Below, in pieces: positions 33,289 to 42,261 of a DNA stretch of 64,000 nt (positions are counted from its first letter, which is position 1; every line of letters starts with the position of its first letter). The notes under the pieces were generated by a model, which was not told the DNA's origin, did no database searches, and was given only the letters and a program-made list of their open reading frames with translations. Source of the DNA: CAYWEM01 sp964457225 (GTDB lineage: Bacteria; Acidobacteriota; Aminicenantia; UBA2199); the NCBI GenBank assembly GCA_964457225.1, contig CAYWEM010000002.1, forward strand, positions 62,001 through 126,000. The letters run 5' to 3'. Made by a program: the position numbers and the translations under genes.

Positions 33289-36024
33289 TCAGGCTTTGGA
33301 GCTTTCGGCGCGCAGCCTGGCCTGGGCGGCCGCCAGGCGGGCCACCGGCACCCGGAAGGGCGAACAGGAGACGTAGTTCATGCCGACCTGGTAACAGAAT
33401 TCCACCGACCGGGGCTCGCCTCCGTGTTCTCCGCAGATGCCGATCTTGAGATCCGGCTTGACGCGCCGACCGCGCTCAACCGCGATGGAGATCAGTTCAC
33501 CTATGCCCAGGCGGTCGATGGTCTGGAAGGGGTCGTCCGCAAGAATTCCCTTTTCGATGTATTTGTGCATGAATGAACCGGTGTCGTCGCGGCTGAAGCC
33601 GAAACCCATCTGGGTGAGATCGTTGGTGCCGAAGGAGAAGAATTCCGCTTCCGCGGCCATGCGATCGGCGGTCAGGGCGGCCCTGGGAATTTCGATCATC
33701 GTGCCGTAGAGGTGGGGGATCTCGGCCAAGCCGCTGTCCTGCAGGACCTGGCTGTAAACCTGGTCATGGATGGCTTTCTGATGTTTCAGCTCACTGGCGT
33801 CACAGGTTACCGGGACCATGATCTCGGGGAGGCATTCGATTCCTTCCTTGAGCAGTTCGGCGGCCGCTTCCAGTATGGCCCTCATCTGCATCGAGGTGAT
33901 TTCCGGGTAGGTGACGCCCAGCCTGACTCCGCGATGGCCCATCATCGGGTTGCTTTCGTGCAGTTGGTCGATGCGTTTTTTGATCTCGTCTGCGGATATG
34001 CCCAGGGAGGCCGCCACTTCAGCCTGCTTGTCCGCGGCCTTGGGCACGAATTCGTGCAAGGGAGGATCGAGCAGGCGGATGGTCACCGGCAAACCCCGCA
34101 TGGCTTGCAACGTGCCCTTGATGGCGGTCTTGACGAAGGGGAACAGGTCATCCAGGGCCGACTGGCGCTCCGCGGTGGTCCCGCTGAGAATCATGCGGCG
34201 CAGGAGGTAAAGCGGTTTGTCACTGCCCTGGCCGTAGAACATGTGTTCAGTGCGGAACAGGCCTATGCCTTCAGCTCCGAATGATCTGGCCAGGTCCGCG
34301 TCTTCGGGGGTGTCGGCATTGGCCCGCACTCCGATGTTGCGGAATTGGTCGGCCATTTTCATGAAATCCCGGAAGAGCGGGTTTTCACTGGCGTCGATCA
34401 TGGCCGTTTCACCGAGATAAACGTAACCGCGGCTGCCGTTGAGCGTGATGGTTTCACCTTCGGCGAAGACCCGGTTTCCTATTTTCATATTTTTTTCCAG
34501 CGTGTTGACATGAATGTCACTGGCTCCGACTATACAGCATTTGCCCCAGCCGCGGGCCACCAGAGCGGCGTGACTGGTCATGCCACCGCGGGCGGTCAGG
34601 ATGCCCTCGGCGGCGCGCATGCCTTCAACGTCTTCGGGATTGGTTTCTTCCCGGACCAGGATGACTTTGCGGCCGGACCTGGCCCATTCCACGGCCGCGG
34701 CCGCGGAAAAGACCACCTGGCCGGCAGCTCCGCCCGGTCCGGCGGGCAGGCCCTTGGCCAGGAACCTGTCGGAACGGATGATGCTCTCTTCAGCCTTGGG
34801 ATCGACGATCGGGTGCAACAACTCATCAAGCTGGTGCGGCTGCAGGCGCATGACTGCTTCCTTTTCACTGATCAGGCCTTCAGCGAGCATTTCCATGGCC
34901 ATGCGCAGGGCCGCGGTGCCGGTCCTTTTTCCCGAGCGGCACTGCAGCATCCAGAGACGGCCCTCCTGGATGGTGAATTCGATGTCCTGCATGTCCCGGA
35001 AATGCTTTTCCAGCTTGAGCCTGATGGCGTCAAGTTCCCGGTAAACCCCGGGCATGGCGCTTTCCAGTGAAGGAAGCGCCCGGTTATGTTCGCTCTTGGT
35101 GCTTTCGTTGAGCGGGTTGGGGGTGCGGATGCCGGCGACCACGTCTTCGCCCTGGGCATCCTGCAGCCATTCACCGTAGAACAGGTTTTCCCCGGTGGCC
35201 GGGTTGCGGGTGAAGGCCACCCCGGTGGCCGAAGAAGAACCCATGTTGCCGAAAACCATGGCCTGCACGTTCACCGCGGTACCCCAGGCGTCGGGAATGT
35301 TTTCGATACGGCGGTAGCTCACCGCCCTTTTCCCGTTCCAGCTCTTGAAAACCGCGCTGATCGCCCCCCAGAGCTGTTCCCTGACGTCTTCCGGGAAGGG
35401 TTTGCCCAGTACTTCGGCTACTTTCTTCTTGTATACGGCCAGCAGTTTTTCCAGGTCCTCGGCCGGGACATCGGTATCACTCTCAACTCCGCGGGCCTTT
35501 TTTATTTTTTCGAATTCTCTTTCCAACTGCTGCCTGATGCCCATGCCTTCGGCCGGTTCAATCCCTTCGGCTTTTTCCATGACCACGTCGGAATACATCT
35601 GGATCAGCCTGCGGTAAGCATCGTAGACAAAGCGCGGGTTGCCGGTCCTGGCGATCAGCCCGGCGCAGGTCTTTTCATTGAGGCCGATGTTGAGCACAGT
35701 TTCCATCATGCCCGGCATCGAGGCCCTGGCGCCGGAGCGTACCGAAAGCAGCAGGGAATTGCCGGGATCGCCGAAGCCGGCGGCCATTATCTTCTCCGTC
35801 ATGGCCAGGGCGGCATCCACTTCGCCGGCCAGGCTGCCGGGATAACTGCCGCCGTGTTCCATGAAATAGGTGCAGACATCAGTACTGATGGTAAAACCCG
35901 GAGGCACCGGAATGCCCAGACTGGTCATCTCGGCCAGGTTGGCGCCCTTGCCGCCGAGCAGGTTTTTCATTTCCTTGTTACCGTCGGTTTTTTCCTGAGA
36001 AAAAAAATACACGTGATCAGCCAT
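33289..36024 (-). CDS. ppdK: Pyruvate, phosphate dikinase
   Basis: Reversibly converts pyruvate, ATP and Pi to phosphoenolpyruvate, AMP and PPi in the cytoplasm. 911 residues: N-terminal ATP-grasp (LLGGKGANLAEM), the swivelling His domain (GGMTSHAALVARG, catalytic His) and the PEP/pyruvate barrel with the catalytic Cys in GICGEHGG and FFSFGTNDLTQMGFG. Length is at the upper end of the family. The ATG overlaps the TAA stop of the upstream sensor ATPase (TAATG) and has an AGGAGG site inside that gene's end. In anaerobes it often works in PPi-linked glycolysis, fitting the presence of enolase at 44706. Confidence 0.96.
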   Translation of the reverse strand: MADHVYFFSQEKTDGNKEMKNLLGGKGANLAEMTSLGIPVPPGFTISTDVCTYFMEHGGSYPGSLAGEVDAALAMTEKIMAAGFGDPGNSLLLSVRSGARASMPGMMETVLNIGLNEKTCAGLIARTGNPRFVYDAYRRLIQMYSDVVMEKAEGIEPAEGMGIRQQLEREFEKIKKARGVESDTDVPAEDLEKLLAVYKKKVAEVLGKPFPEDVREQLWGAISAVFKSWNGKRAVSYRRIENIPDAWGTAVNVQAMVFGNMGSSSATGVAFTRNPATGENLFYGEWLQDAQGEDVVAGIRTPNPLNESTKSEHNRALPSLESAMPGVYRELDAIRLKLEKHFRDMQDIEFTIQEGRLWMLQCRSGKRTGTAALRMAMEMLAEGLISEKEAVMRLQPHQLDELLHPIVDPKAEESIIRSDRFLAKGLPAGPGGAAGQVVFSAAAAVEWARSGRKVILVREETNPEDVEGMRAAEGILTARGGMTSHAALVARGWGKCCIVGASDIHVNTLEKNMKIGNRVFAEGETITLNGSRGYVYLGETAMIDASENPLFRDFMKMADQFRNIGVRANADTPEDADLARSFGAEGIGLFRTEHMFYGQGSDKPLYLLRRMILSGTTAERQSALDDLFPFVKTAIKGTLQAMRGLPVTIRLLDPPLHEFVPKAADKQAEVAASLGISADEIKKRIDQLHESNPMMGHRGVRLGVTYPEITSMQMRAILEAAAELLKEGIECLPEIMVPVTCDASELKHQKAIHDQVYSQVLQDSGLAEIPHLYGTMIEIPRAALTADRMAAEAEFFSFGTNDLTQMGFGFSRDDTGSFMHKYIEKGILADDPFQTIDRLGIGELISIAVERGRRVKPDLKIGICGEHGGEPRSVEFCYQVGMNYVSCSPFRVPVARLAAAQARLRAESSKA

Positions 36025-36806
36025 TATTCCTCCTTTTCCGTTTGAATTGATTGTTCTTGCTGTGTTTTTCCCGGGAAATCAACGGTCACCGTCGTTTTTT
36101 CTCCGGGCAGGCTGAAAAAACTGATTTCAGCCCCGTGATAATGGGCGATTCTTTCACATAAGGTCAGGCCCAGGCCGGTCCGGTCCGGGAACAAGCTGAA
36201 AAAAGGGCTGAATACCCTTTTCTGTTCTTCCTGGTCCAGGCCGCAGCCGTTGTCTTCGATCTGTAGGCGGACGCCTTCTTTCAGCGGGCTGGTGGCGACC
36301 CGGATCATACCCGACGCCTTGCCGCTCGATTTCACGGCCAGCGCGGCGTTGTAGAGCAATTCACATGTCATGACTTCGATTTGCCTGCGCTGCAGATGCA
36401 GGGCCGGGATTTCGGACAGTTCGCAGACCAGGTCCAGGTTGAAAGCCTCCTGCAATCCGGCCTGGAAAGGCTGCAGACCTGATAATACCAGGTTAAGGTC
36501 TTCCGGGCGTAATTCGGATTCTTCCGGGCTGAAGTAGTCGCGCAGGGTATTCAGCAGATCGGTCAGGTCTTCGGCGGCATGCTCGATTTTCTTCAGGCGA
36601 TTGCTGGTTTTCTCTTCGGCGGACTGGGCCAGCAGGATCTGGGCATAGCCCAGAATCGGGGTCAGCTTGTTTTTCAAATGGTGAAAGATCACCGGGAGAA
36701 TTTCCAGGGCCAGTTGTCGGCGCTGATTCTGAAAAGACAAATCCCAGCCCGATCCGGGCGATGTGCCTGCAGTCGAATCAGCGCCTGAAACTGTCTTTTT
36801 CTCCAT
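36024..36806 (-). CDS. Small cytoplasmic histidine kinase-like protein
   Basis: 260 residues, no membrane segment and no sensor domain. A HisKA-like hairpin (VIFHHLKNKLTPILGYAQILL) is followed by HATPase_c (N box LLYNAALAV, DNGCGLD, DRTGLGLTLC). The gene is translationally coupled to ppdK by TAATG and starts the long minus-strand chain. No regulator accompanies it. PPDK is regulated in some organisms by phosphorylation through PDRP-type proteins, which this is not; any regulatory link is speculative. Confidence 0.82.
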   Translation of the reverse strand: MEKKTVSGADSTAGTSPGSGWDLSFQNQRRQLALEILPVIFHHLKNKLTPILGYAQILLAQSAEEKTSNRLKKIEHAAEDLTDLLNTLRDYFSPEESELRPEDLNLVLSGLQPFQAGLQEAFNLDLVCELSEIPALHLQRRQIEVMTCELLYNAALAVKSSGKASGMIRVATSPLKEGVRLQIEDNGCGLDQEEQKRVFSPFFSLFPDRTGLGLTLCERIAHYHGAEISFFSLPGEKTTVTVDFPGKTQQEQSIQTEKEE

Positions 36807-36899
36807 TATTTTTTTTGAATTGACGATTTATTATAGATTATATCCGGGCCGATTTCAAGAAAATTATGATCAGCCGGGTCGTGATGACAGGGTCAGGTT

Positions 36900-38207
36900 C
36901 TATTCAAAGGCCAGCCACTCCAGGCCCAGGGCCAGGCGGGTTTCCCGCTTTTGTTCCGCTTTATACCGGGCCGGTCCCGACAGTGCGAGGTATGGGCGCA
37001 GGGAAATGTAATCAGGCCCCGAGGAAAAAAGGCGCAGCTGCCAGTACAGGTGATCGGGCCGCCATAGTAATTCGCCTTCCAGGCCGACAATCGCCGCCTT
37101 GCCAGGCGCAGTATTCAGCCCCAGCCTGGCCCCGGCCAGCAGTCCGTTTTTGAAACCAAGGCCGGTTTTAATCTCGAAACGGATAGCTTTTTCCAATTTC
37201 TTAAAATCGTCCTGGCCGGCCAGGAAAAAACCGATGCTCATTTCACTGGCCAGCGCGGCATCGCGGTCGAAGGGGCCGTTGATGTCGTACTCCCAGAACC
37301 AGCCGGCCTGCATTCCGGCCAGAGGTCGCTGGTAGCGTAATTCCAGCAGGTAGCGCAGTTCGGCCGGGAAAAAAGTACCCAGGAAACTGTCACCATTGTG
37401 AAAAGGAGAGTAAATGTGGGCTGAAGCGTAAATCCGGGCATTGTTGCGGGCTGGAAAGTTCAGCCTGAATTCCCCGGCGCTTTCAAACTTGTGTTCGGAA
37501 TGTCCCAGTACCAGGGCATTGGCCAGGCCGATCCTGTCAACCAGGGGCAGGGCTTGACCGCCGCTGCTGATCCTGAATCCCAGGAAGGCTTCCATGGCCA
37601 GCCGGTATCGTTTTTCCAGCCTGGCGAAGATCTCCAGGCCGTCGCTGAGCTCCAGCCCTGTTTCAAAGGAATACATCAGGGGCAGGCTGCCGACATACCT
37701 GAATTCCACCGAACCGCGCAGTTCGGGCAGCAGAAAACGCCCGATTTCAGCCCGGCCGAGCAGGAGGAGTTTGTTCTCGTAAGTGCCGTGCACCAGGGTG
37801 CCGCCGGCCAGGGAAAATGAACTGTTTGGCCTGCTCAGTTTCATGCCGGCCGTGATTTCGTTGATGTTGAAAACGTATGGAGTGTCAATCAGGAGCTGGT
37901 GACGGCAAAAATGGCTGAACCCGAAAAAACCGGACCAGGCATCGGTCAGCTTTTTTTCCAGGGAGAGTTTGACCCAGTAATCCACCATTCCGGCTGTTCT
38001 GCTGTTGGCCTGCTGGTAGTAGGAAAAATCGGCCTTGAATTGTATTTGGCCCAGGGGGAAAGCAAAGATAAAACGGGGCCGGTAGAATCTTCTTTCCCGG
38101 TTGTCCGAGCCGATTTCCACCTGCAATTCGGCCTGCTTCAGCTCGAGAGCGGTCAGCGGGGGAGGAATCAGGGCAAGCAGGATAAGGCCGAGTATTACCG
38201 TTTTCAT
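36900..38207 (-). CDS. Predicted outer-membrane beta-barrel protein
   Basis: 435 residues with a signal peptide (KTVILGLILLALIPPPLTA) and repeated amphipathic strands containing aromatic girdle residues (IQFKADFSYYQQ, WSGFFGFSHFCRHQL, GWFWEYDINGPF). The end, LALGLEWLAFE, resembles a final barrel strand but lacks the terminal Phe. No closer family recognised. Function unknown; DUF1207-like proteins share this look but that is not certain. Confidence 0.6.
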   Translation of the reverse strand: MKTVILGLILLALIPPPLTALELKQAELQVEIGSDNRERRFYRPRFIFAFPLGQIQFKADFSYYQQANSRTAGMVDYWVKLSLEKKLTDAWSGFFGFSHFCRHQLLIDTPYVFNINEITAGMKLSRPNSSFSLAGGTLVHGTYENKLLLLGRAEIGRFLLPELRGSVEFRYVGSLPLMYSFETGLELSDGLEIFARLEKRYRLAMEAFLGFRISSGGQALPLVDRIGLANALVLGHSEHKFESAGEFRLNFPARNNARIYASAHIYSPFHNGDSFLGTFFPAELRYLLELRYQRPLAGMQAGWFWEYDINGPFDRDAALASEMSIGFFLAGQDDFKKLEKAIRFEIKTGLGFKNGLLAGARLGLNTAPGKAAIVGLEGELLWRPDHLYWQLRLFSSGPDYISLRPYLALSGPARYKAEQKRETRLALGLEWLAFE

Positions 38208-38255
38208 ACCGAGATCAATTGCTCCGGGGCCGGTTTGAATTCGGGGGGGCCGGAT

Positions 38256-40127
38256 TCACCAGCCTATGCCGTAATCTTCACCGAAATTGCTTGATCCGCC
38301 CCAGAAAGTGCCGTGTTTCCAGTCAAAGAAAACGGCGTTGATCGGTCCCGAAGTGTGGGTGCGGAATTCCAGCTTGTACCCCAGGTCCAGCAATTCCCGG
38401 CGCACCCAGGGCGGAACCGCCTGGTGCAGTTCCAGCCGGCCCGGGTAGGATTCGTGCCCGGCGAAGGAATTACGCATCTGGTAGGAGACTATGTTGGCCG
38501 CCTCGCAGGCTTCCTGCACGTTCATGCCGAATTCGACCATGTTCAGGAAAAACTGCAGCAGGTACTGGTCCTGGGAATCGCCGCCCTGGACGGCGAAGGA
38601 GAGATAGGGGCGTCCGTCCTTCAGGGCCAGGCCGGGAGTCAGGGTGGCCCGGGGGCGCTTTCCGGGCTCGATGACGTTGAAGGGGTTCTCGCTTTCATCG
38701 AGAACGAAGCTCTGCAGGCGCTGGCTGAGGCCCATGCCGGTACGGCCGGCGATGCAGGCCGGAATCCAGCCTCCGCTGGGGGTGATCGAAACCACCCAGC
38801 CCTCGCGGTCCACGGCCTGGATGGAAGTTGTCCCGCCGGGCAGTTCATCGTCATTGAGGAAAGGTTCATGCCCGGAAGCCGGTTTTTTCCTGGTTTCGGC
38901 CGGTTTTCTGTCAGCCCAGTCGGCCAGGAAATGGAGGAATGGATTTTTTTCCCGCCCCTGGTAGGGGTAGGGATCACCCGGCTTGGCCGCCGGATCGTTT
39001 TTATTCCAGTCGATGCCCTTGATGCGGGCCCGGGCGTATTCCTTGCTGAGCAGGCCTTTTATGGGAGTGGAAGGGGGGTAATACGGATCTCCGTAATAGA
39101 AATCCCGGTCGGCGAAAGCCAGGTTCATCACCTGGTACAGAGCGTGAATGTAGCGGGCGCTGTTATAGCCCATGGCCTTGAGATCGAGGTTTTCCAGCAT
39201 GTTCAGGGCCTGCAGCATGACCGGTCCCTGTACCCAGGAATCCAGCTTGTAGACATCAATGCCCCGGTAATTGGTTTTAACCGGTTCTTCCAGGTAAACC
39301 CGCCAGCGGTCCAGGTCTTCGAGGGTGATCAGCCCGCCCTGCTCCTGAGTGCCGCGCACGAATTCCGCGGCGATGTCGCCGCGGTAGAAACGGTCGTAGG
39401 CGGCGTAAATAGCCTCCTTCCTGTTCTTTCCCGCGGCCAGGGCGTCGGTTTCAGCCTGCACCAGTTTCTGCAGGGTGAGCAGCAGATCCGGCTGACGGAA
39501 CATTTCACCCGGCAGGGGCGCTTCCCATTCTTCTCCAAGGTGAGGCAGAAGAACTTCCCGTGAATAGGGCCATTCCTTGATGCGTTGCTTGTTTTTTTCA
39601 ATTGAATCGGCCAGTTGTTTTTCGATCGGGTAACCGGCGGCCATTTCCATGGCCGGAGCCAGTACCTGGGTCAGGCTTAACTTGCCGTATTCGGCCAGCA
39701 TGGTCAGCAGGCCGCCGGGGGTGCCCGGCGTGACCGCGGCCAGGGGGCCATATTCAGGCGGGTATTGCCGGCCCATTTCCAGGAAGAATTCGGCCGTGGC
39801 TCCGCTGGGCGCCACGCCCAGGGCATTGATCGCGATGACCTTTTTTTCGCCTGGATGGTAGATCAGGGCCTGGGTTTCCCCTCCCCAGCCCAGCACGTCG
39901 TACATGGTGCAGACCGCGCCCAGCATGGCGCAGGCGGCATCCACGGCATTGCCGCCCTGCTGGAAGATCATGGCCCCGGCGGTCGCCGCCAGCGGCTTAC
40001 CGGTGATGGCCAGCCAGTTTTTGGCGTGCAGAACCGGTTTTTCAGTGCGCTGGCCGATCAGTGGGGCTGAGCATAAAACCAGCACCAGGAACAGAGAAAA
40101 TGCATAACTGTAAGGTTTGTTTCTCAC
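38256..40127 (-). CDS. ggt: Gamma-glutamyltransferase
   Basis: 623 residues, with a signal peptide (residues 8-25), so periplasmic. A single-chain precursor that is cleaved ahead of the catalytic Thr433 (PGGTTSIQAVDREG). Family landmarks: QGGNAVDAA near residue 57, GGETQALIY, and near the end the pattern GKRPRATLTPG and GGDSQDQYLLQ. The lid region and downstream subunit vary from E. coli Ggt, and the PGGTTS opening of the small subunit is typical of the broad Ggt-like hydrolase branch. It may act on glutathione, gamma-glutamyl peptides or acyl compounds. Its ATG overlaps the upstream membrane gene by 4 bases. Confidence 0.9.
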   Translation of the reverse strand: MRNKPYSYAFSLFLVLVLCSAPLIGQRTEKPVLHAKNWLAITGKPLAATAGAMIFQQGGNAVDAACAMLGAVCTMYDVLGWGGETQALIYHPGEKKVIAINALGVAPSGATAEFFLEMGRQYPPEYGPLAAVTPGTPGGLLTMLAEYGKLSLTQVLAPAMEMAAGYPIEKQLADSIEKNKQRIKEWPYSREVLLPHLGEEWEAPLPGEMFRQPDLLLTLQKLVQAETDALAAGKNRKEAIYAAYDRFYRGDIAAEFVRGTQEQGGLITLEDLDRWRVYLEEPVKTNYRGIDVYKLDSWVQGPVMLQALNMLENLDLKAMGYNSARYIHALYQVMNLAFADRDFYYGDPYYPPSTPIKGLLSKEYARARIKGIDWNKNDPAAKPGDPYPYQGREKNPFLHFLADWADRKPAETRKKPASGHEPFLNDDELPGGTTSIQAVDREGWVVSITPSGGWIPACIAGRTGMGLSQRLQSFVLDESENPFNVIEPGKRPRATLTPGLALKDGRPYLSFAVQGGDSQDQYLLQFFLNMVEFGMNVQEACEAANIVSYQMRNSFAGHESYPGRLELHQAVPPWVRRELLDLGYKLEFRTHTSGPINAVFFDWKHGTFWGGSSNFGEDYGIGW

Positions 40128-41038
40128 GAGGCGTCTCCACCAAGCCGGGGAAAAATGCCCGCTGTTTCAGGCAAGTAAGGCGGATTGGCCGATTGCTCGG
40201 GCATCAGGCAGGAAAAACGGCGGTAAAGATTGCTCACCTTGCCGGTTTCGTAATCGAGCTCGGATCCGAGCAGGGAATGGGGGATCAGGTAAACCAGCAG
40301 CATCAGGGCGGCGGCGCCGATCAGCCAGAAGCGGTTTTTACTTTTACGATGAAAGAAAAGGGCCAGGGCCCAGACCAATACGACCAGCAGGGTCTTGTTG
40401 TCGGTCAAATCCCAGCCGAAGGGAAAACCGGTCCAGAAATGGCCGAAGGCATATTTCTGGACTATCGGGCCCAGAACCAGGCCGCCGCAGGTGATCACTC
40501 CGAAAGTGATCCAGGGCAGGAGTTTGAGATCCTCTTTGAAAAGGGCGCCCAGGGCGGTCCGCAGGGCCAACAGGATGCCGGCGAACATCAGCAGAACGTG
40601 CAGCACCAGGAAGAAAGCAGGGACGGGGCCGCGGAAGCGGGCTATCAGCGTGCGGCCGGCCGGCAGGTGGTCGATTGAATCGTCCCGCATGATTTCAATG
40701 CGGTATTCAACCTTGCCTGCCGGGGGCTGGCCGGGGATCACCGCCCGCATTCTTCCCTCCGGAGTGGGATGCATTTCAACCCGGGTCCATTCGTCGCGGC
40801 TGGGAAAGCGGCGGTGCAAAAGGTAAGCCTGCAGGTCGGACTTGTTCGACCTGAGCTGAACCGGTAATTCCTGCTCAGCCAGGTGACTGCGCAACAATCG
40901 GTAAGAGACCTGGTACTCGCCCAGGTTTTCCTGCCCCCGGAAAGGCTTGGTCGGCCCGGTCATTCTCTGGTGCAGGACCAGGCCCAGGGTGCAGATCACG
41001 GCCAACAGCCAGATGATTAGTTTACGTTTTCGGTTCAT
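40124..41038 (-). CDS. Membrane protein of unknown function
   Basis: 304 residues. One N-terminal anchor (LIIWLLAVICTLGLVL), a periplasmic beta-rich part of about 110 residues (VSYRLLRSHLAEQELPVQLR, AGKVEYRIEI) and four more membrane segments (about 143-163, 180-197, 217-232, 240-255). Not recognised. It is coupled to ggt and read from the region shared with the divergent tdh gene. Confidence 0.75.
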   Translation of the reverse strand: MNRKRKLIIWLLAVICTLGLVLHQRMTGPTKPFRGQENLGEYQVSYRLLRSHLAEQELPVQLRSNKSDLQAYLLHRRFPSRDEWTRVEMHPTPEGRMRAVIPGQPPAGKVEYRIEIMRDDSIDHLPAGRTLIARFRGPVPAFFLVLHVLLMFAGILLALRTALGALFKEDLKLLPWITFGVITCGGLVLGPIVQKYAFGHFWTGFPFGWDLTDNKTLLVVLVWALALFFHRKSKNRFWLIGAAALMLLVYLIPHSLLGSELDYETGKVSNLYRRFSCLMPEQSANPPYLPETAGIFPRLGGDAS

Positions 41039-41086
41039 GTGTCACTTCCTGGGTTTTTTCTACCACGGCGGCACGTTCCAGTCAAC

Positions 41087-41115
41087 TTGAAATGGCTGGA
41101 ATAAAAAGATATCAT
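41087..41115 (+). promoter_or_regulatory. Sigma-70-like promoter of tdh
   Basis: TTGAAA (41087-41092), a 17-base spacer and TATCAT (41110-41115). Transcription would begin near 41122. This rules out the in-frame ATG at 41115 and supports the start at 41139. Confidence 0.65.
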
Positions 41116-41138
41116 TGCTGCTGACAAGCGAGGTGAAA

Positions 41139-42176
41139 ATGGCCCAAAAGATGAAAGCATTGAGAAAACTTCAGCCCGGTCCGGGGCTGGAACTGGTGGA
41201 AATTCCTATGCCGGTTGTCAAGCCGAACGAAGTCCTGATCCAGGTTAAAAAGAGAGCCATCTGCGGAACAGACCTGCACATTTACCAGTGGGATGAATGG
41301 TCCGGCAAGAGACTGCGTCCGCCCCTGACCGTGGGGCACGAGTTCTGCGGCGCCATAGTCGAGACCGGCCCCGAAGTACGTCATTACCGGGTCGGCGAAC
41401 TGGTCACCGCGGAAATGCACCTGGTCTGTGAACAGTGCTTCCAGTGCCGCACCGGCAACGCCCATCTCTGTGACAACGTGGTGATTCTCGGGGTTGACGG
41501 CGAGGGCTGTTTCGCCGATTTCATAGCAGTTCCGGAAAGCAATCTCTGGCGGGTGCCGCCGGGGGTGGATGAGGAAATCGCGGCCATATACGATCCCTTC
41601 GGCAATGCAGTGCATACGGTAATGGCCGGGCCCACGGTGGGCAAGAGTTTTCTGGTGGTCGGCGGCGGTCCGATAGGCCTGGCCGCCATACCTGTCGCCC
41701 GGGCCGCCGGCGCATCCCGGGTCATACTCAGTGAAGTTCAGCAGTACCGCCGCGACCTGGGCAAAAAGATGGGGGCCGATCTGGTGGTCGATCCCCTCAG
41801 CGAGGATTTGACTGCCCTGGTCATGGAGATGACCTCCGGCCAGGGGGTCGACGTGGTGCTGGAAATGTCGGGCCACCCGGCGGCCATTCAGCAGGGTTTT
41901 AAAACCCTGCGTAAAAACGGTCGCTACACCCTGCTGGGCATTCCGGCCAAGCCGATTTCAATCGACCTGGCGGTTGACGTGATTTTTCCGGGCATCCAGA
42001 TTCAGGGAGTGAACGGCCGGCGCATGTACGAAACCTGGTTCCAGATGGATGCCCTGCTGCAGGGCGGCCGGCTTGACCTGAAACCTCTCATTACCCACCG
42101 TTTCGCCATGGAAGATTTCCGGGAAGCTTTTGCCGTGGGGCTGTCAGGCCAGGCGGGCAAGATAATTCTGACCTGA
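41139..42176 (+). CDS. tdh: L-threonine 3-dehydrogenase-like zinc alcohol dehydrogenase
   Basis: 345 residues, the size of Tdh (341 in E. coli). Catalytic zinc Cys in AICGTDLHIYQWDEW, a Tdh-typical sequence; GHEFCG follows; the structural zinc site has four Cys in LVCEQCFQCRTGNAHLC; the NAD-binding GGGPIGLAAI lies mid-protein. Oxidises L-threonine to 2-amino-3-oxobutyrate with NAD+, which a Kbl enzyme (not in the window) would cleave to glycine and acetyl-CoA. Other polyols are possible substrates in this family. The start is set by the promoter and by a GAGGTG site. Confidence 0.87.
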   Translation: MAQKMKALRKLQPGPGLELVEIPMPVVKPNEVLIQVKKRAICGTDLHIYQWDEWSGKRLRPPLTVGHEFCGAIVETGPEVRHYRVGELVTAEMHLVCEQCFQCRTGNAHLCDNVVILGVDGEGCFADFIAVPESNLWRVPPGVDEEIAAIYDPFGNAVHTVMAGPTVGKSFLVVGGGPIGLAAIPVARAAGASRVILSEVQQYRRDLGKKMGADLVVDPLSEDLTALVMEMTSGQGVDVVLEMSGHPAAIQQGFKTLRKNGRYTLLGIPAKPISIDLAVDVIFPGIQIQGVNGRRMYETWFQMDALLQGGRLDLKPLITHRFAMEDFREAFAVGLSGQAGKIILT

Positions 42177-42224
42177 TTCCAAGCCGAAACCAGTTATTGC
42201 CTGGCAAACATTTTTCGGTCATGC

Positions 42225-42240
42225 TACCATGAAAATGGTA
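42225..42240. promoter_or_regulatory. Small perfect hairpin upstream of glycosyltransferase
   Basis: TACCAT, GAAA loop, ATGGTA. It lies 22 bases before the start of the glycosyltransferase gene; it may be an operator half-site pair or an RNA hairpin with a stable GNRA tetraloop. Function not shown. Confidence 0.35.
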
Positions 42241-42261
42241 AACTAACATGGAGTCCATGAA

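Noticed and set aside
41115..41138. Upstream ATG of tdh
   Set aside because: It overlaps the predicted -10 box; the ATG at 41139 has the ribosome site and matches family length.
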